Assembly (NCBI GenBank): GCA_946902875.1
Contig: OX336340.1
Coordinates: 2,091,501-2,155,500, forward strand
Reading direction: 5' to 3'
Source: Nematopogon swammerdamellus
Lineage: Eukaryota; Arthropoda; Insecta; Lepidoptera; Adelidae
Length of the DNA: 64,000 nt
Numbering within the stretch: position 1 is the first letter of the stretch; every line of letters begins with the position of its first letter. Under the pieces are notes generated by a model. The model saw only the letters and a program-made list of their open reading frames with translations. It ran no database searches and was not told the origin of the DNA. The position numbers were made by a program, and so were the translations under genes. Positions 48,789 to 59,300 of the stretch are shown here, piece by piece.

Positions 48789-49652
48789 TCACCAAACGCC
48801 TTTGCAATAATAATCACCTTCGGCATCATACCAGTCCACCAACTTCTTATCGAACCACACATACTTTCCCTGGAGGCTTTGCGGCGCGTCGAGCGCGAGG
48901 TACAGAGATGCGGCCGCGCCCTCGTCCTGCTCGACCGCTCCGAGGCCCTTCGTCATGTCGGTCTGCACGAAGCCCGGGTGCACCGAGTTGATGCTGATGT
49001 CCCTCGATGCATACTTCCGTTGCTGGATCGTTGTCAGCGCCGACATCGCAACTTTCGATACACGGTATTCGGCGTGCTTGCCTTCATCTGCGAAGTCGTT
49101 CTTGCTGAAGGTCCCTTTCTTCACCGACTCCACCTAGCTATCGACGAACTCGTCCAGTTGGCTCACGGTCAAGTTCTTACTGGTTGCGAGCAAGGTTGCG
49201 AGCCATGCCTTACTTCGCACGTTGGAAAGATGACCGCAGTCGCTGGAGATGTTGACGACTCGCGCGTTATCCCTCAGCAGCGGGTACACCAGCTCCTCCA
49301 GTGTCAGAAGACTCTTGTAGTTGACGTCGATCACCTGCTTGACTTCCTCGTAGATCGGATATACATTGTCGTAGTCGAGCAACGCCGCGTTGTTCACTAG
49401 AAGGTCGAAGCCCCCGTGATTCTCCTTTATGACGTCCCGAAACCGGATCACGCTATCACGGTCGCCGACATCGAGCTGCTGAAATACTGGCTTGTATCCC
49501 AATTTATTCAGTTCCTCGACGGCCTTCAGCCCTCTGGTCTTGTCTCTAGCTGTCAGGTACACCACACCGTCAAACTTGGCGCAGAGTCCTTTTACAACAG
49601 AGAACCCGATGCCTTTATTGGCTCCGGTGACTACGGCGACTTTCGTAGACAT
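48789..49652 (-). pseudogene. Carbonyl-reductase-like SDR with one internal stop
   Basis: An intronless frame of 287 codons reads as a classical short-chain dehydrogenase of the CBR1 type (NADPH-dependent carbonyl reduction, cytosolic). Cofactor motif TGANKGIG is at 9-16, NNA at 87-89, catalytic Ser in VNISS (~136) and YRVSK at 196-200. SVHPGFVQTDM and KYVWFDKKLVDWYD complete the fold. Codon 173 is TAG (49134-49136), between the Ser and Tyr motifs; otherwise I see no frameshift or missing motif. Options are a young processed pseudogene, an assembly base error, or readthrough. No clear A-tail marks retroposition. Family C follows about 45 bp after the stop, and a MITE starts about 57 bp upstream of the ATG. 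Confidence 0.85.
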
Positions 49653-49707
49653 GTTGCTTCAGACAACTTTGTCAAGTGACTGAGCAATATTCGCAAAGTT
49701 AAGCATA

Positions 49708-50161
49708 TACAGGGTGTTAAAACGGCGAGTGCATTAATTTCGCCAGCGCAGTCCTCATGTTTTTCCTAGACAAAAAAGTAATTAAAGTTTTTTTCTAAAG
49801 TGTCTAGTTTTCGAGATATGAATATTTGAAATGTATGTTTTCGTCTAGTGTAATTTAACGCGTGGTTGCCGCTCCGCACCCTCCGCCTGCCGACCTCCAG
49901 TCCTCCAATCACAAAGCTAACCCCCGCCCCTCCCGCCAACATCTCCGTCCTAGGCGCTCACATCTCACCCTTTCTTCTCCCCTCCGCGCCGCCCTGTTGT
50001 CATTAGATCATTTTTACACTAAAATAATCAATTAGTTTGTATGAAAACTGTAACTTTTTATTTAAAGTGAATTCATAAAAAAGTTATTTGACTTTTTTGT
50101 TACTCTTGATCCCAATAATCATTTCCTAAATTTAATGTACTCGCCGTTTTTACACCCTGTA
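49708..50161. mobile_element. Mariner-like MITE, copy 2 (450 bp)
   Basis: 49710-50159 is flanked by TA and is co-linear with copy 1 at 20579 over its whole length, with scattered substitutions. Its right end directly abuts another mariner-type end. Confidence 0.88.
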
Positions 50162-50800
50162 TACAGGGTGTCCCAGAAACCGACGATAATCCTTTAACAG
50201 GAGATAGGGCTGCTAATTACCTCTCAGAATATCTAATTTTAGGTTTAGTAAAAATGGCTTAGTTTTTGAGATATTGTCATTTTTGTAAAAATCCAAAATT
50301 TTCTCCCTCAGCTAATTTTTTTAAATGCCACGAGTACAAATGTAAGATTTTCTTAAATCTAGTTTTTGTCAAATATTCCCGAAAAGTAAGGCTTTCACAC
50401 GGTATAATTTATTTTTTTATGTTTAATCCTGTTTAGCTGAAAAACGACTTAAGAGCCACATGTTAAAAAATGTTCAGCCTCATCCTTTGAGTTTGGCCCT
50501 TCGCGGTGAAAAAAAAAATTACTACACTAAAGTGGCATTATGCAAAAAAAATACGCCCATCTAATGAAGTTTTTAAAATGGTACATCACTTACCGCTTTG
50601 CCCAATAATTTATGAGATATTGTTATTTAACTGCAAAAAGACCTCGGAATTTGATAACTGTTCTACCAACTACGAATTGGAATAAAATAAACATTTGAAG
50701 TAATTGGTCTTTATTAACCTGTTAAAGTAGATGTTCAAATTGTTTACAACCTGCACAAATGCTAGCTCGACATCTTCTCACAAATAATGTAGTCAACGAG
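50162..50800 (-). mobile_element. Mariner-type element remnant (terminal end plus transposase C-terminus)
   Basis: TA then CAGGGTGTCCCAGAAACC at 50164 is a typical insect mariner-like end. On the minus strand 50790-50700 reads VRRCRASICAGCKQFEHLL-stop, the usual C-terminus of these DDE transposases. The catalytic part is absent here. Confidence 0.7.
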
Positions 50801-52527
50801 GAGTTGGACCCATACATTAATTCCTCAGTCAATGAAACTTTGATAATATCTTGGAGTAATGTTCGGAATTACTACTGACAAATAATCCAACATTTTTTTT
50901 TACGGGAAGTTGGGTATATTCAAAGAAAAGTGAAAATTTAATATAACTCCTATAGACAAATTGCTCCGTCCAAAGTTACTTCGCCATAGGGTAGGTATTA
51001 TTTATATGAATAAGTACGTAAATAAATCCAACATTTTTTGTATATGGAAATAGTGAATTAAAAACAAAATGTGTTTTTTTACTATATTTTTCTCGGCAAA
51101 ATTGCTCAGTCGGTTCTTTAATCGGAATATACCTTAGTATTATTATGTACATCAATAAGCATAAGAATCCAACAACTTTTTTATATGCATCATTTTTTTT
51201 CAAGGTGACGACCGAAACTCTGTTCCGCAAAATTCCTCCGTCCGTTTTTATTGTACAATTATGATTAAGAATTTTGAAGAAAATTATTTGCAAAAGAATC
51301 CAACAAAAAATCCATCGGCAAGTTTAAAAAACAAGCGGGCCAAGACGGGCGCGGTGCGCAGAGGAGCGGCCGGCCGCGGGAGGCGAGAGACGCGGCATTT
51401 TCCCCTCCTCTGCGTCCATGCTGCGCCGCGCCGCCCCTGGCGCGCCGCTGAAGTTGGCGTGCGGTGTGTGCTAACCAGGGACTGAAAACCGGTTCGAAAT
51501 GGGGTTCGGGTTCTCCGAACCGGTTCGAAGAACCTTTTTAACGAGCGAACCAGTTTGGTCGCGAACCGGTTCAAAAAAACCCGAACCTGAAGCCTAAAAA
51601 TCGGTTCAGAACCGGTTTGGACCTCTAATATTAACCGGTTCGCAGCAGGGTACGAAATGGGGTGGAAACCTTTATACATTTTTTTGGACTTTGGGCTTCT
51701 TTTTTAATGTAAAATATTGTTGTTTTATGTATTTAATAAAATAAAAAAATAGGTGGTTGATTTTTATAGCCTAATCGATTCAGTTTCATAACAGTAACAA
51801 AAAAGTCTTAATTATCATTATGACATAACACGTGTAAGTTGGTAAAAAAAATCAAATTCTTTCATATTCAATTCATACTAATAAAACTAAAATTGTGGTT
51901 TTTCACAATTTCTGAAAGAAAGGGATCTATGTGTTGGAAGACTTTTTTGTTCCTGGCATGAAACTGAAATGATTAAGAAATTTTTTTTTTACATTTTACA
52001 TAGAAAAAATGTTTTTGTGCGAACAAAAATTATTTGTTCTTCAAAAGTGATCTATTTCCGATACAGAACCCTCTCTTAGCGTACTATTAACTAATTTTGA
52101 AAGAAATTATATAAGGTGCTTCGTTATTCATCTCAAGTAAACACGTTACGCAAAAAAAAATTATATGTTTTTAGCATAATTTTACGAGAAATTTTCAAAC
52201 GCAGAACAGCTGTTTATTGTAAGTAAGTCACAAGGTCACTAGACCTGTGTGTAACAGTAGGTAGCTTGCATTGTACGGGGTCAATGACCGTTGTATGTCC
52301 AAACGCAGAACAGCTGTTTGTTGTAAGTAAGTCACAAGGTAACTAGACCTGTGTGTAACAGTAGGTAGCTTGCATTGTACGGGGTCAATGACCGTACTAT
52401 GTTCAAACGCAGAACAGCTATTGTTGTAAGTAAGTCACAAGGTCACTAGGCCGCCGCCGCTCTAAAACTAGCTACCTACCTACCTACCTACCTACGTGTG
52501 CGGTGTGTGTGCCTACGTTTCTTGTTT
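50675..52527. repeat. Left arm of a large inverted repeat
   Basis: Reverse-complementary to 61513-64000 with very few differences. The frames at 50976-51293 and 51284-51679 (minus) reappear on the plus strand at 62750-63067 and 62364-62759, the first identical and the second with one residue changed. It contains an AACCGGTT-rich block (51480-51650) and a 104-bp tandem repeat. The frames have no recognisable domain. Confidence 0.93.
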
Positions 52528-52843
52528 GCAAGGGTCTATAGCCTTGATTGGTTTTTACAGCTATTTGATTTAATTTTTTTGTTAGGAGATGTTAGGAGAA
52601 ACAATGCTCCTATAAACATGTTTTTTTTTGCGTAAAGTGTTGAGCTGAACGGGACATGACAAAAAAAAAAATAATAATGATAATGATAATGACGAACCAT
52701 ACTGAATATGCATATGTCTCAATGAAATATTGTTATTGTTGTGTGTTCTTTATGGCGAAATAAATATCTGAATCTGAATCTGTTTGTTTGAGCGCGTATG
52801 TAACCCTCCCGAAGTTATTGACATAAATAATGAAGCACCTTAT
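52111..52843. mobile_element. TIR element spanning the inner end of the left arm
   Basis: ATAAGGTGCTTCGTTATT at 52111 is mirrored by AATAATGAAGCACCTTAT ending 52843. Inner 'acgttacgcaaaaaaaaa' is mirrored near 52620. Only its left half is present in the right arm of the large repeat. Confidence 0.7.
52196..52455 (+). repeat. ~104-bp tandem repeat, 2.5 copies
   Basis: Each unit starts AAACGCAGAACAGCTGTTT and contains 'gcattgtacggggtcaatga'. The same array is mirrored at 61590-61855. Confidence 0.9.
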
Positions 52844-53003
52844 ATAGGGAGTTAAAGCTGTTCGCGTCTGTGACACCTCATGGTCCTTAAGTCACACGTG
52901 CCTCCTGGGTGGTGCCAAATGAACAGCAGTTAGCGTGTGGGAGATCTTCGGATCGACTGGGTTCGCGACCACACCCTGGGAGAATCAATTATTTGTTTAA
53001 TTT

Positions 53004-54490
53004 TTATTTTATTTTTATTTATCTCTTTATTTCAGCCAACTAGGGCCATATTGACAATACATATTAAATGTCTTAACCTAAGAACTAAAATTACTTTTTC
53101 TCCACTTGTGTCTGTACGGGTCCCAATAGAGACCCGTATGCGTCATATTAGTCTGCTGACGCGGTGAATCAGGTGCGCGTAGAGTGGGCGCAGATTGCGT
53201 CCGCGGCACGGGCGTCGGCAGCGGCGCGGGCGTCGGCAGCGGCGCGGGCGTCGTCGGCGGCGGCGCGGGTTGCATCTCCTGAATGTGCAGGACGGCAGTT
53301 GTAGACAGCTCCGGCGCGGCCTCAGCATACTTATGGCGCGCGACCTCACGATGAAGGTCGCGATTGTAGCGCCGGAACACCACCCCGGAGGGCCAAAACT
53401 CACTGCGACGGAATGTCTTCACCTTCTCGGCAGGAATGCACAGCTTGAAAGCGCAAAAGTTCGTGTCAGCCCAGTGAGAAGGAAGAGCCTCGACACTCTC
53501 AACTCGCTCACCCTTATCCTGGACGTGGCGGATGAGGTCCTCGATCTTCATGTCCTTTCGCAGGCGAGACACGTAGATGAGAGCCGTGCGGGGAGCTGCC
53601 TTGAAACAGCTCTCTTCAGGGGGCGCAGATCCGCGCTTATTGCACCTCTTCCTTCTCTTCTTCCTGCTCTCGACGAGTACGAACCCGTCTTTGTCACGTG
53701 CAGCCTCCTGCCGACAGTCGGGACGCGGTTCCAAGCGCGGGGATACCATTGTTGTTTTCTCCACCGTTTTACTGATACGCTTCGTCATAGATCCGCGTCG
53801 CCTTTTCGGACGAGCGGCAACGGGGCGGGTGGGCAGAGGAGCGGGAGGGGTGCGCAGTGTAGAAGTCGAGGCATCAACAGCACCATCAGCGCTTACGTAG
53901 CATACCGGCGTCGATGTGCAATCGCTGGGCACCTCGCCTGCGCATATTGATGTTGCGTACACTCAGCGTTTCGTTCAATGTTCCCACTTGCGGAATGCGA
54001 TCAGGCTGCAGAGACGGGGTTATCGGCCGGAGTGACTCGGAACATGACAATTTCTCAACTGCCTGTTTCAGCTGTTGAACTTCCGGGACGAGAGATGTTG
54101 GCCCCTACGCCGCTGTCGCTCCACAGTTTCCCTTCAGTTGAGCTATGTCCGCTTTTATGATCACCAAATCTTTCAGGAAGGCCGTAACGTCGACGTGGTC
54201 GAAGGACACAGGCGGCAACTTATTGAGGTCGTACGCCACGAACCTTGGCACGTCGTCGGGGTCTGTCTGCTTTAAGATGGTGACGATGTCCTGGATAGTC
54301 TTCTTCTTCCGATTTTCTCCCTTGCGAGTCGGCCTTCTTGACGGAATGCACGCACAAAGCAGAACTCTCGCGGTCTCAACGTCATCTTCGTTGAAGGCGG
54401 ACTCACAAATCCGGATGATGCTGAAGGCTGATCTTCGGTGAAGGCTAGTACTTCGTTAACAACCATATTGCATTTATCGCACGCCATTTT
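53004..54490 (-). mobile_element. ORF1-only LINE-like element
   Basis: The minus strand starts MACDKCNMVVNEVLAFTEDQ at 54487. It changes frame after about 20 residues to RKKKTIQDIVTILKQTDPDD, VPRFVAYDLNKLPPVSFDHV and a lysine-rich middle. It continues as the 53962-53078 frame with RTALIYVSRLRKDMKIEDLI (an RRM-like ORF1 core), ADTNFCAFKLCIPAEKVKTF, a proline-rich stretch, and the end YWDPYRHKWRKSNFSS. An A-rich tail (T-rich on plus, 53004-53034) follows directly with no ORF2. Confidence 0.75.
53078..53962 (-). CDS. LINE ORF1-like protein, C-terminal part
   Basis: An open frame of 294 codons whose first ATG is internal to a longer, frameshifted ORF1. Basic N-terminal part (PKRRRGSMTKR, ESRKKRRKR), RRM-like core about residues 125-205, then a proline-rich linker from a GC-rich repeat (53195-53270). 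ORF1 proteins bind LINE RNA as chaperones. Probably inactive because of the upstream frameshift. Confidence 0.7.
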   Translation of the reverse strand: MYATSICAGEVPSDCTSTPVCYVSADGAVDASTSTLRTPPAPLPTRPVAARPKRRRGSMTKRISKTVEKTTMVSPRLEPRPDCRQEAARDKDGFVLVESRKKRRKRCNKRGSAPPEESCFKAAPRTALIYVSRLRKDMKIEDLIRHVQDKGERVESVEALPSHWADTNFCAFKLCIPAEKVKTFRRSEFWPSGVVFRRYNRDLHREVARHKYAEAAPELSTTAVLHIQEMQPAPPPTTPAPLPTPAPLPTPVPRTQSAPTLRAPDSPRQQTNMTHTGLYWDPYRHKWRKSNFSS

Positions 54491-54499
54491 CGCTTACTT

Positions 54500-56279
54500 C
54501 GCAGGTGCGTCTAGAGTGCATCGTGTGCGCGTCCGTCGCCGACCGATGCAAGCTCAGTACTATTATACCGCCATAACAGTTCACTGTGTTCCGGTGCACC
54601 TCCCGGGGACCCAAAAGCAGGTGGGGATGGCTGTGGTGAGGAGTAGGTCAGTAATCCCGACGCGGATTCGCTGTTCCGACGTGATGCATCGACACGGTTG
54701 ACAGGGAGACTCGGTGAGACGGTTATTCCGCTGGCCGCCCGCCGGTGGTACAGGGGCCCAATCGCGTCTAACCAACGCGAGAGGCTGCCCTGGTAAACCG
54801 GCGCATAATCCCGGAGTGGTCCGTCGTGCCGGTTGGTGAACGGAGTAGGGGTCCCGGCGGCCACTTCCGGGGGGAGGGGAGGGGGGGCGGGGACCGGGGG
54901 CCCTTCCGTCTTCCGTGTCGGCGCACCACTAACCTGAGCAGTAAGCGATGGTCCACGCTTTGCCCGTGAATCACCACAGCCACCCTTCACGCTCTTTCCC
55001 CCCCCTCTTACTACAACCATGGCAGTACAAAGAAAGAACAACTTTCAATCAGCTGTGCACACCCCTACACCACTATTTAGCGTTGACTTGACCAACGTGC
55101 GGGGGTTGCACACCAATCTTAATGCCGTCAATCACCACGTGAAGAGGATGAAGCCGGCCTTGCTTTCTCGACGAAAACGCAAATATCTCGCCCTGCCGAC
55201 ACTTCTTACCTGCACCACCCCGGCTACACCCTGGATGAAGCCTTCCGCTGGCGAGCCGGAGTCTGCCTGTTTGTCAGGGCTGATATTTCCTGTCGTCGCC
55301 TGCGCTGCATTGAGGACTCCGAGCTCTCAATACTCTGGCCCCACGTGGATCTGGGAACGGTGTCGGGGGTCCCAATAGGTCGCACTCTGGCAATGCGGAT
55401 ACAGCTCGGTTATTCGAGTACCTGAGTGGAGCGGTAGACAAAGTCCAAGAGCGGTTCCCCACCGCGGATTTGGGTTTCCTTGGAGACTTCAATGCCCATC
55501 ACAAGGCATGGCTAGGCTCCAGGAGTACTGACTTTGCGGGGAGAGCCGCCTACGACTTCGCCCTGACGCATGGCCTGTCTCAACTGGTGGACCAGCCCAC
55601 CAGGCTGCCAGATATAGACGGTCATGGACCCTCTCTGCTGGATCTTCCGCTGACGACAAACCCCACTGGATATAAAGTCTCAGTGAGAGCCCCGCCGGGT
55701 TCTTCTGATCATTGTTTAGTGGGGTCCAAGGTGTCATCTTCGCCTCCTCAGTCCCGTACTGGAGGAACGCGTCGAATTTGGCACTACGCGTCAGCAGATT
55801 AAGATGAGATGCGAGAACACTTCGCATCCTACCCTTGGAGAGAGATCTGCTTCAGTTCGGACGATCCGTCAAAATGCGGTAATACCGTTGCCGATGTGGT
55901 TCTGGGGGCAAAGGAAAGGTTTATTCCCAGCGCCTCTGTACACCTCGGTGGTAAAAGCCAACCATCGTACAGCCGCGACTGTGCTGATGCTGTCGCAGCT
56001 AAATGCACAGCTTATCGGGCATGGTCGCGTGCCCGTGCCGGACGTGAATCAAACGTATCCGAACAGACGATGGAATACAACCGCCTCTCCAGATCCTGCA
56101 AAAGGGTTATTGCCAGGGCCAAATTTGACTACATCGGCGACAGACTGAACCAGCACCCAACTGGGAGCTGTGAGTTCTGGTCTCTCGCCAAATCTGTCGA
56201 GTCGAATTTCTGCCGCTCCTCTCTTCCACCTCTGCAGTGTCCTGGAGGCTGACTTGCCCACTCCGCAAAGGAGAAAGCC

Positions 56280-56284
<5 letters not shown>
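54500..56284 (+). mobile_element. Plus-strand LINE, 5' leader and endonuclease part, decayed
   Basis: After a C-rich leader the frame from 55019 reads FSVDLTNVRGLHTNLNAVNH. After frameshifts it gives FLGDFNAHHKAWLGSRSTDF, SLLDLPLTTNPTGYKV and SDHCLVGSKV (apurinic-type endonuclease), then MREHFASYPWREICFSSDDP. It is cut at 56284 by another LINE and continues at 60099. At least one stop and two frameshifts are present. Confidence 0.82.
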
Positions 56285-56318
<34 letters not shown>

Positions 56319-59300
56319 TGCTACCGAACTGGGTGGCTCTGTCCGAGGTCGCAACCTCAGGCGCAGCCAATTTCACCCCCGAGGAGGTGCCAGTCCGGCT
56401 TGGAGGTGGACTAATGTTGCTGGGGAAAGGCTATTAACCCGCGATTTGAAGATCTGTGGATTGTAGGAGTGGGGGAAGATATTTCCTGGGAGCCCGTTCC
56501 ACACCTTTGCAGTGCGGCACAAGAACGATTTAGAGAATCCTGCAGTTCGAAGAACTCTTCTGTCGACTACAAACGGGTGTTCCGCGAGAGTATGGCGGGT
56601 TTGGCGAAGGCGAACAGGAGGAGGAGGGATAAGGGAAGCAAGTTCGTCAGAGCAGCGGCCATAGTAGTACCGATAAAACAGGCTCAATGACCCAACGATA
56701 CGTCTGTGCTTTAGAGGTTGAAGGTCCTTTGTGAGTACGGAGTCACCAATGAGGCGAATGGCTCGTCGCTGAATAGAATCCAAGGCTGAAAGAAGGTACT
56801 CAGGGGAACCCTCCCAAAGATGACTGCAATATTCCATCACCGGTCTTACTTGTGCTTTGTAGAGTGTAAGCAGTTGGACCGGCGTGAAAAATCGCCGACA
56901 GCGGTAAAGGACTCCTAATTTTCGAGACGCTAGTTTCGCCTTGGACTCTATGAACGATCGAAACCCAACGTCCCTGGACACCTCCATACCCAGGACGCCC
57001 AGACTACCATCGTTGGGGACTTGGCTGCCCTGAAAAGTGGCTTGGAGAGGAAACGGATCAGCCTTAGTAGAGAAGGCACAAGCTTGCGTCTTGGCTACGT
57101 TGAAGTTGACCAAGTTCTTCTTCCCCCAAGAGGATACTTTTTCGAGAACCTGGTCAACCCGAGCAACAGTTTCGCGTCTCGCGTTTGCTGCTGAGGCCTC
57201 TCTACCCTTCCAGTCCTTGATGAACCCTTCGTGCACCGTGCTGTCGTCCGCGTAACAGTGTATTTCGCCGAGCGAGAGCATGTCGTTGATGAACAATAAA
57301 AACAGCGTAGGCGACAGCACGGATCCTTGTGGAACACCAGCATTGATTGAGTAGTCGGCCGAGCAGGCACCATCTAGGGTGACAAATATCGACCGGCCAC
57401 TCAAAAAGCTGGAGATCCAGGTGCACAGTTTTGTAGGGACACCGTAGGCCGGAAGCTTGCTTAAGAGTCCCCGGTGCCAGACGCGATCGAATGCTTTGGA
57501 TATGTCCAGAGCGACCGCCAGCGATTCCCCAAAACCATCGAGCCTTTCAGCCCATAAATGCGTGACGTACGCTAGAAGATCTCCAGTCGACCTTTGCTTG
57601 CGAAAGCCGTATTGTTTGTCGTCGAGGAGTTTAGAGTCTTCTAGGTACGTCAGGAGCGCTGAGTTGACAATACGCTCCATAACCTTACTCAAAAGTGAGG
57701 TTATCGCAATAGGGCGATAGTTCGATGGGTTCGCTGGGTCCCCCTTCTTGGGGACCGGCTGGACCGAAGCTCTCTTCCAGCAAGAAGGCATTGATCCGGA
57801 GGAATAGGAGCGTTTGAATAGGCGGGTGAGGACTGGCGCCAATTCCAGAGCACAATTTTTCAAGACGATCGCCGGGACGCCGTCAGGCCCACTACTCTTC
57901 GAAATATCCAACTCACGTAGTGTTTTATGGACGACTCTGGGGTGGAACCTAATATTTGCCATCATACGCCCGCAATGGGGTAATGAAGGGGGGTTGGCGC
58001 CCAGGTCGTCCATGTTTGAGTTGGATGCGAAAAGGCGTGCAAAGATATTCGCCTTTTCTTTCGCGAGTATAGCGAGCGAGCCATCCGGACGTTCCAGCGG
58101 AGGTGTAGCAGGACGGCAGAAATTCCGACCGATGGATTTGGCGAGAGACCAGAAGGCGCGGCTACCCGAAGGGCTACGTGCAAGTTTCGCGCCAATTCCA
58201 CGGTCGTGCCTGAACTTGGCCAAGTTTTGCGTTCGTTTGCAGGACCTAGCAACGACGTTGAGCTCTCGTCTGTTCTCGACAGACCTATTCTGCAGCCATT
58301 TCCTATAAGCCTTGTTCTTAGTGTCAATAGCCAGTCTGCATTGACAATCAAACCAAGGCTTATGGCGGCCGCCGATGGGAACGGTGGAGGTAGGTATGAA
58401 GAAATTCATACCCTGTGCGATCACATCGACGACCGATTGGGCACACAGGGATGGGTCTGGAGAAGAGAAGCAAACGTCGTGCCAAGGGTAGGCTCCCAGG
58501 AAGGAACGGAAGTCATCCCATTGTGCTGACCGGTAGTGCCAAACTGTTCGCGTACTACATTCACGTGCTTCCGCGAAGTGTACAGTTGGCACAGTTGAGC
58601 GTACAAGGCAATGGTCGGAGTTTCCGAGGGGAGCTTCGACCCTCACCTTGTAACCATTTGGCTCGGTAGTCAGCACAAGGTCCAACAAACTAGGTCGATG
58701 GGCAGGGTTATCAGGTATCCGAGTGGTTCCGGATACCAACTGCGTCAACCCGTGCGCAATGGCCAAGTTGTAAGCCTCCCTGCCGGCATGGTCAGTGATG
58801 GGGGAGCCCAACCAGTCTTGGTGTTTAGCATTGAAGTCACCCAGCATCACTAACTCCGCCGTAGGGAACTCGCAAAGCAGTTTGTCTGCCGTACTGCTGA
58901 GATGCTCATAAAATGCCTCTGTTCTTGACGCACTGAGGTTAGGGGATCTGTATGCACCCGCGTAAATCCTCACCACGTGGGGAAGATTCACGCGGATCCA
59001 TAACACAGGAAAAGCAGGGTCTTCAAATCGGGTGAGCCGGGTATAGGAGACACCAGATCCAACGTACAAGCAGACACCACCCTTCGCCATGAAACGTTCC
59101 TGAAGATTGTAATCAGGAACGTCCAGGTAGGATGCGTCCGCAGGACGCCCGATCTGGGTCTCCGTAAGAAAGAGGAGGTGAGGCCTCGCCGTCTGCAGAT
59201 GGCAGGCGACGGATGAGAAATTTGTGTGTAGACCTCTTATATTGGCGAGGTCTACCTTAAATTTTGAGGGAGAACGGGCCGCTGAAGGTTTATACAGTTT

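Noticed and set aside
48879..49400. 173-codon plus-strand protein
   Set aside because: Antisense to the carbonyl-reductase-like frame.
50976..51679. Conserved genes (identical frames in both arms)
   Set aside because: The identity comes from the inverted duplication itself; the peptides have no domain and overlap antisense frames.
53195..53950. 251-codon plus-strand arginine-rich protein
   Set aside because: Antisense shadow of the LINE ORF1 frame.
54511..55041. 176-codon minus-strand protein
   Set aside because: Antisense to the leader of the plus-strand LINE, low complexity, no known motif.
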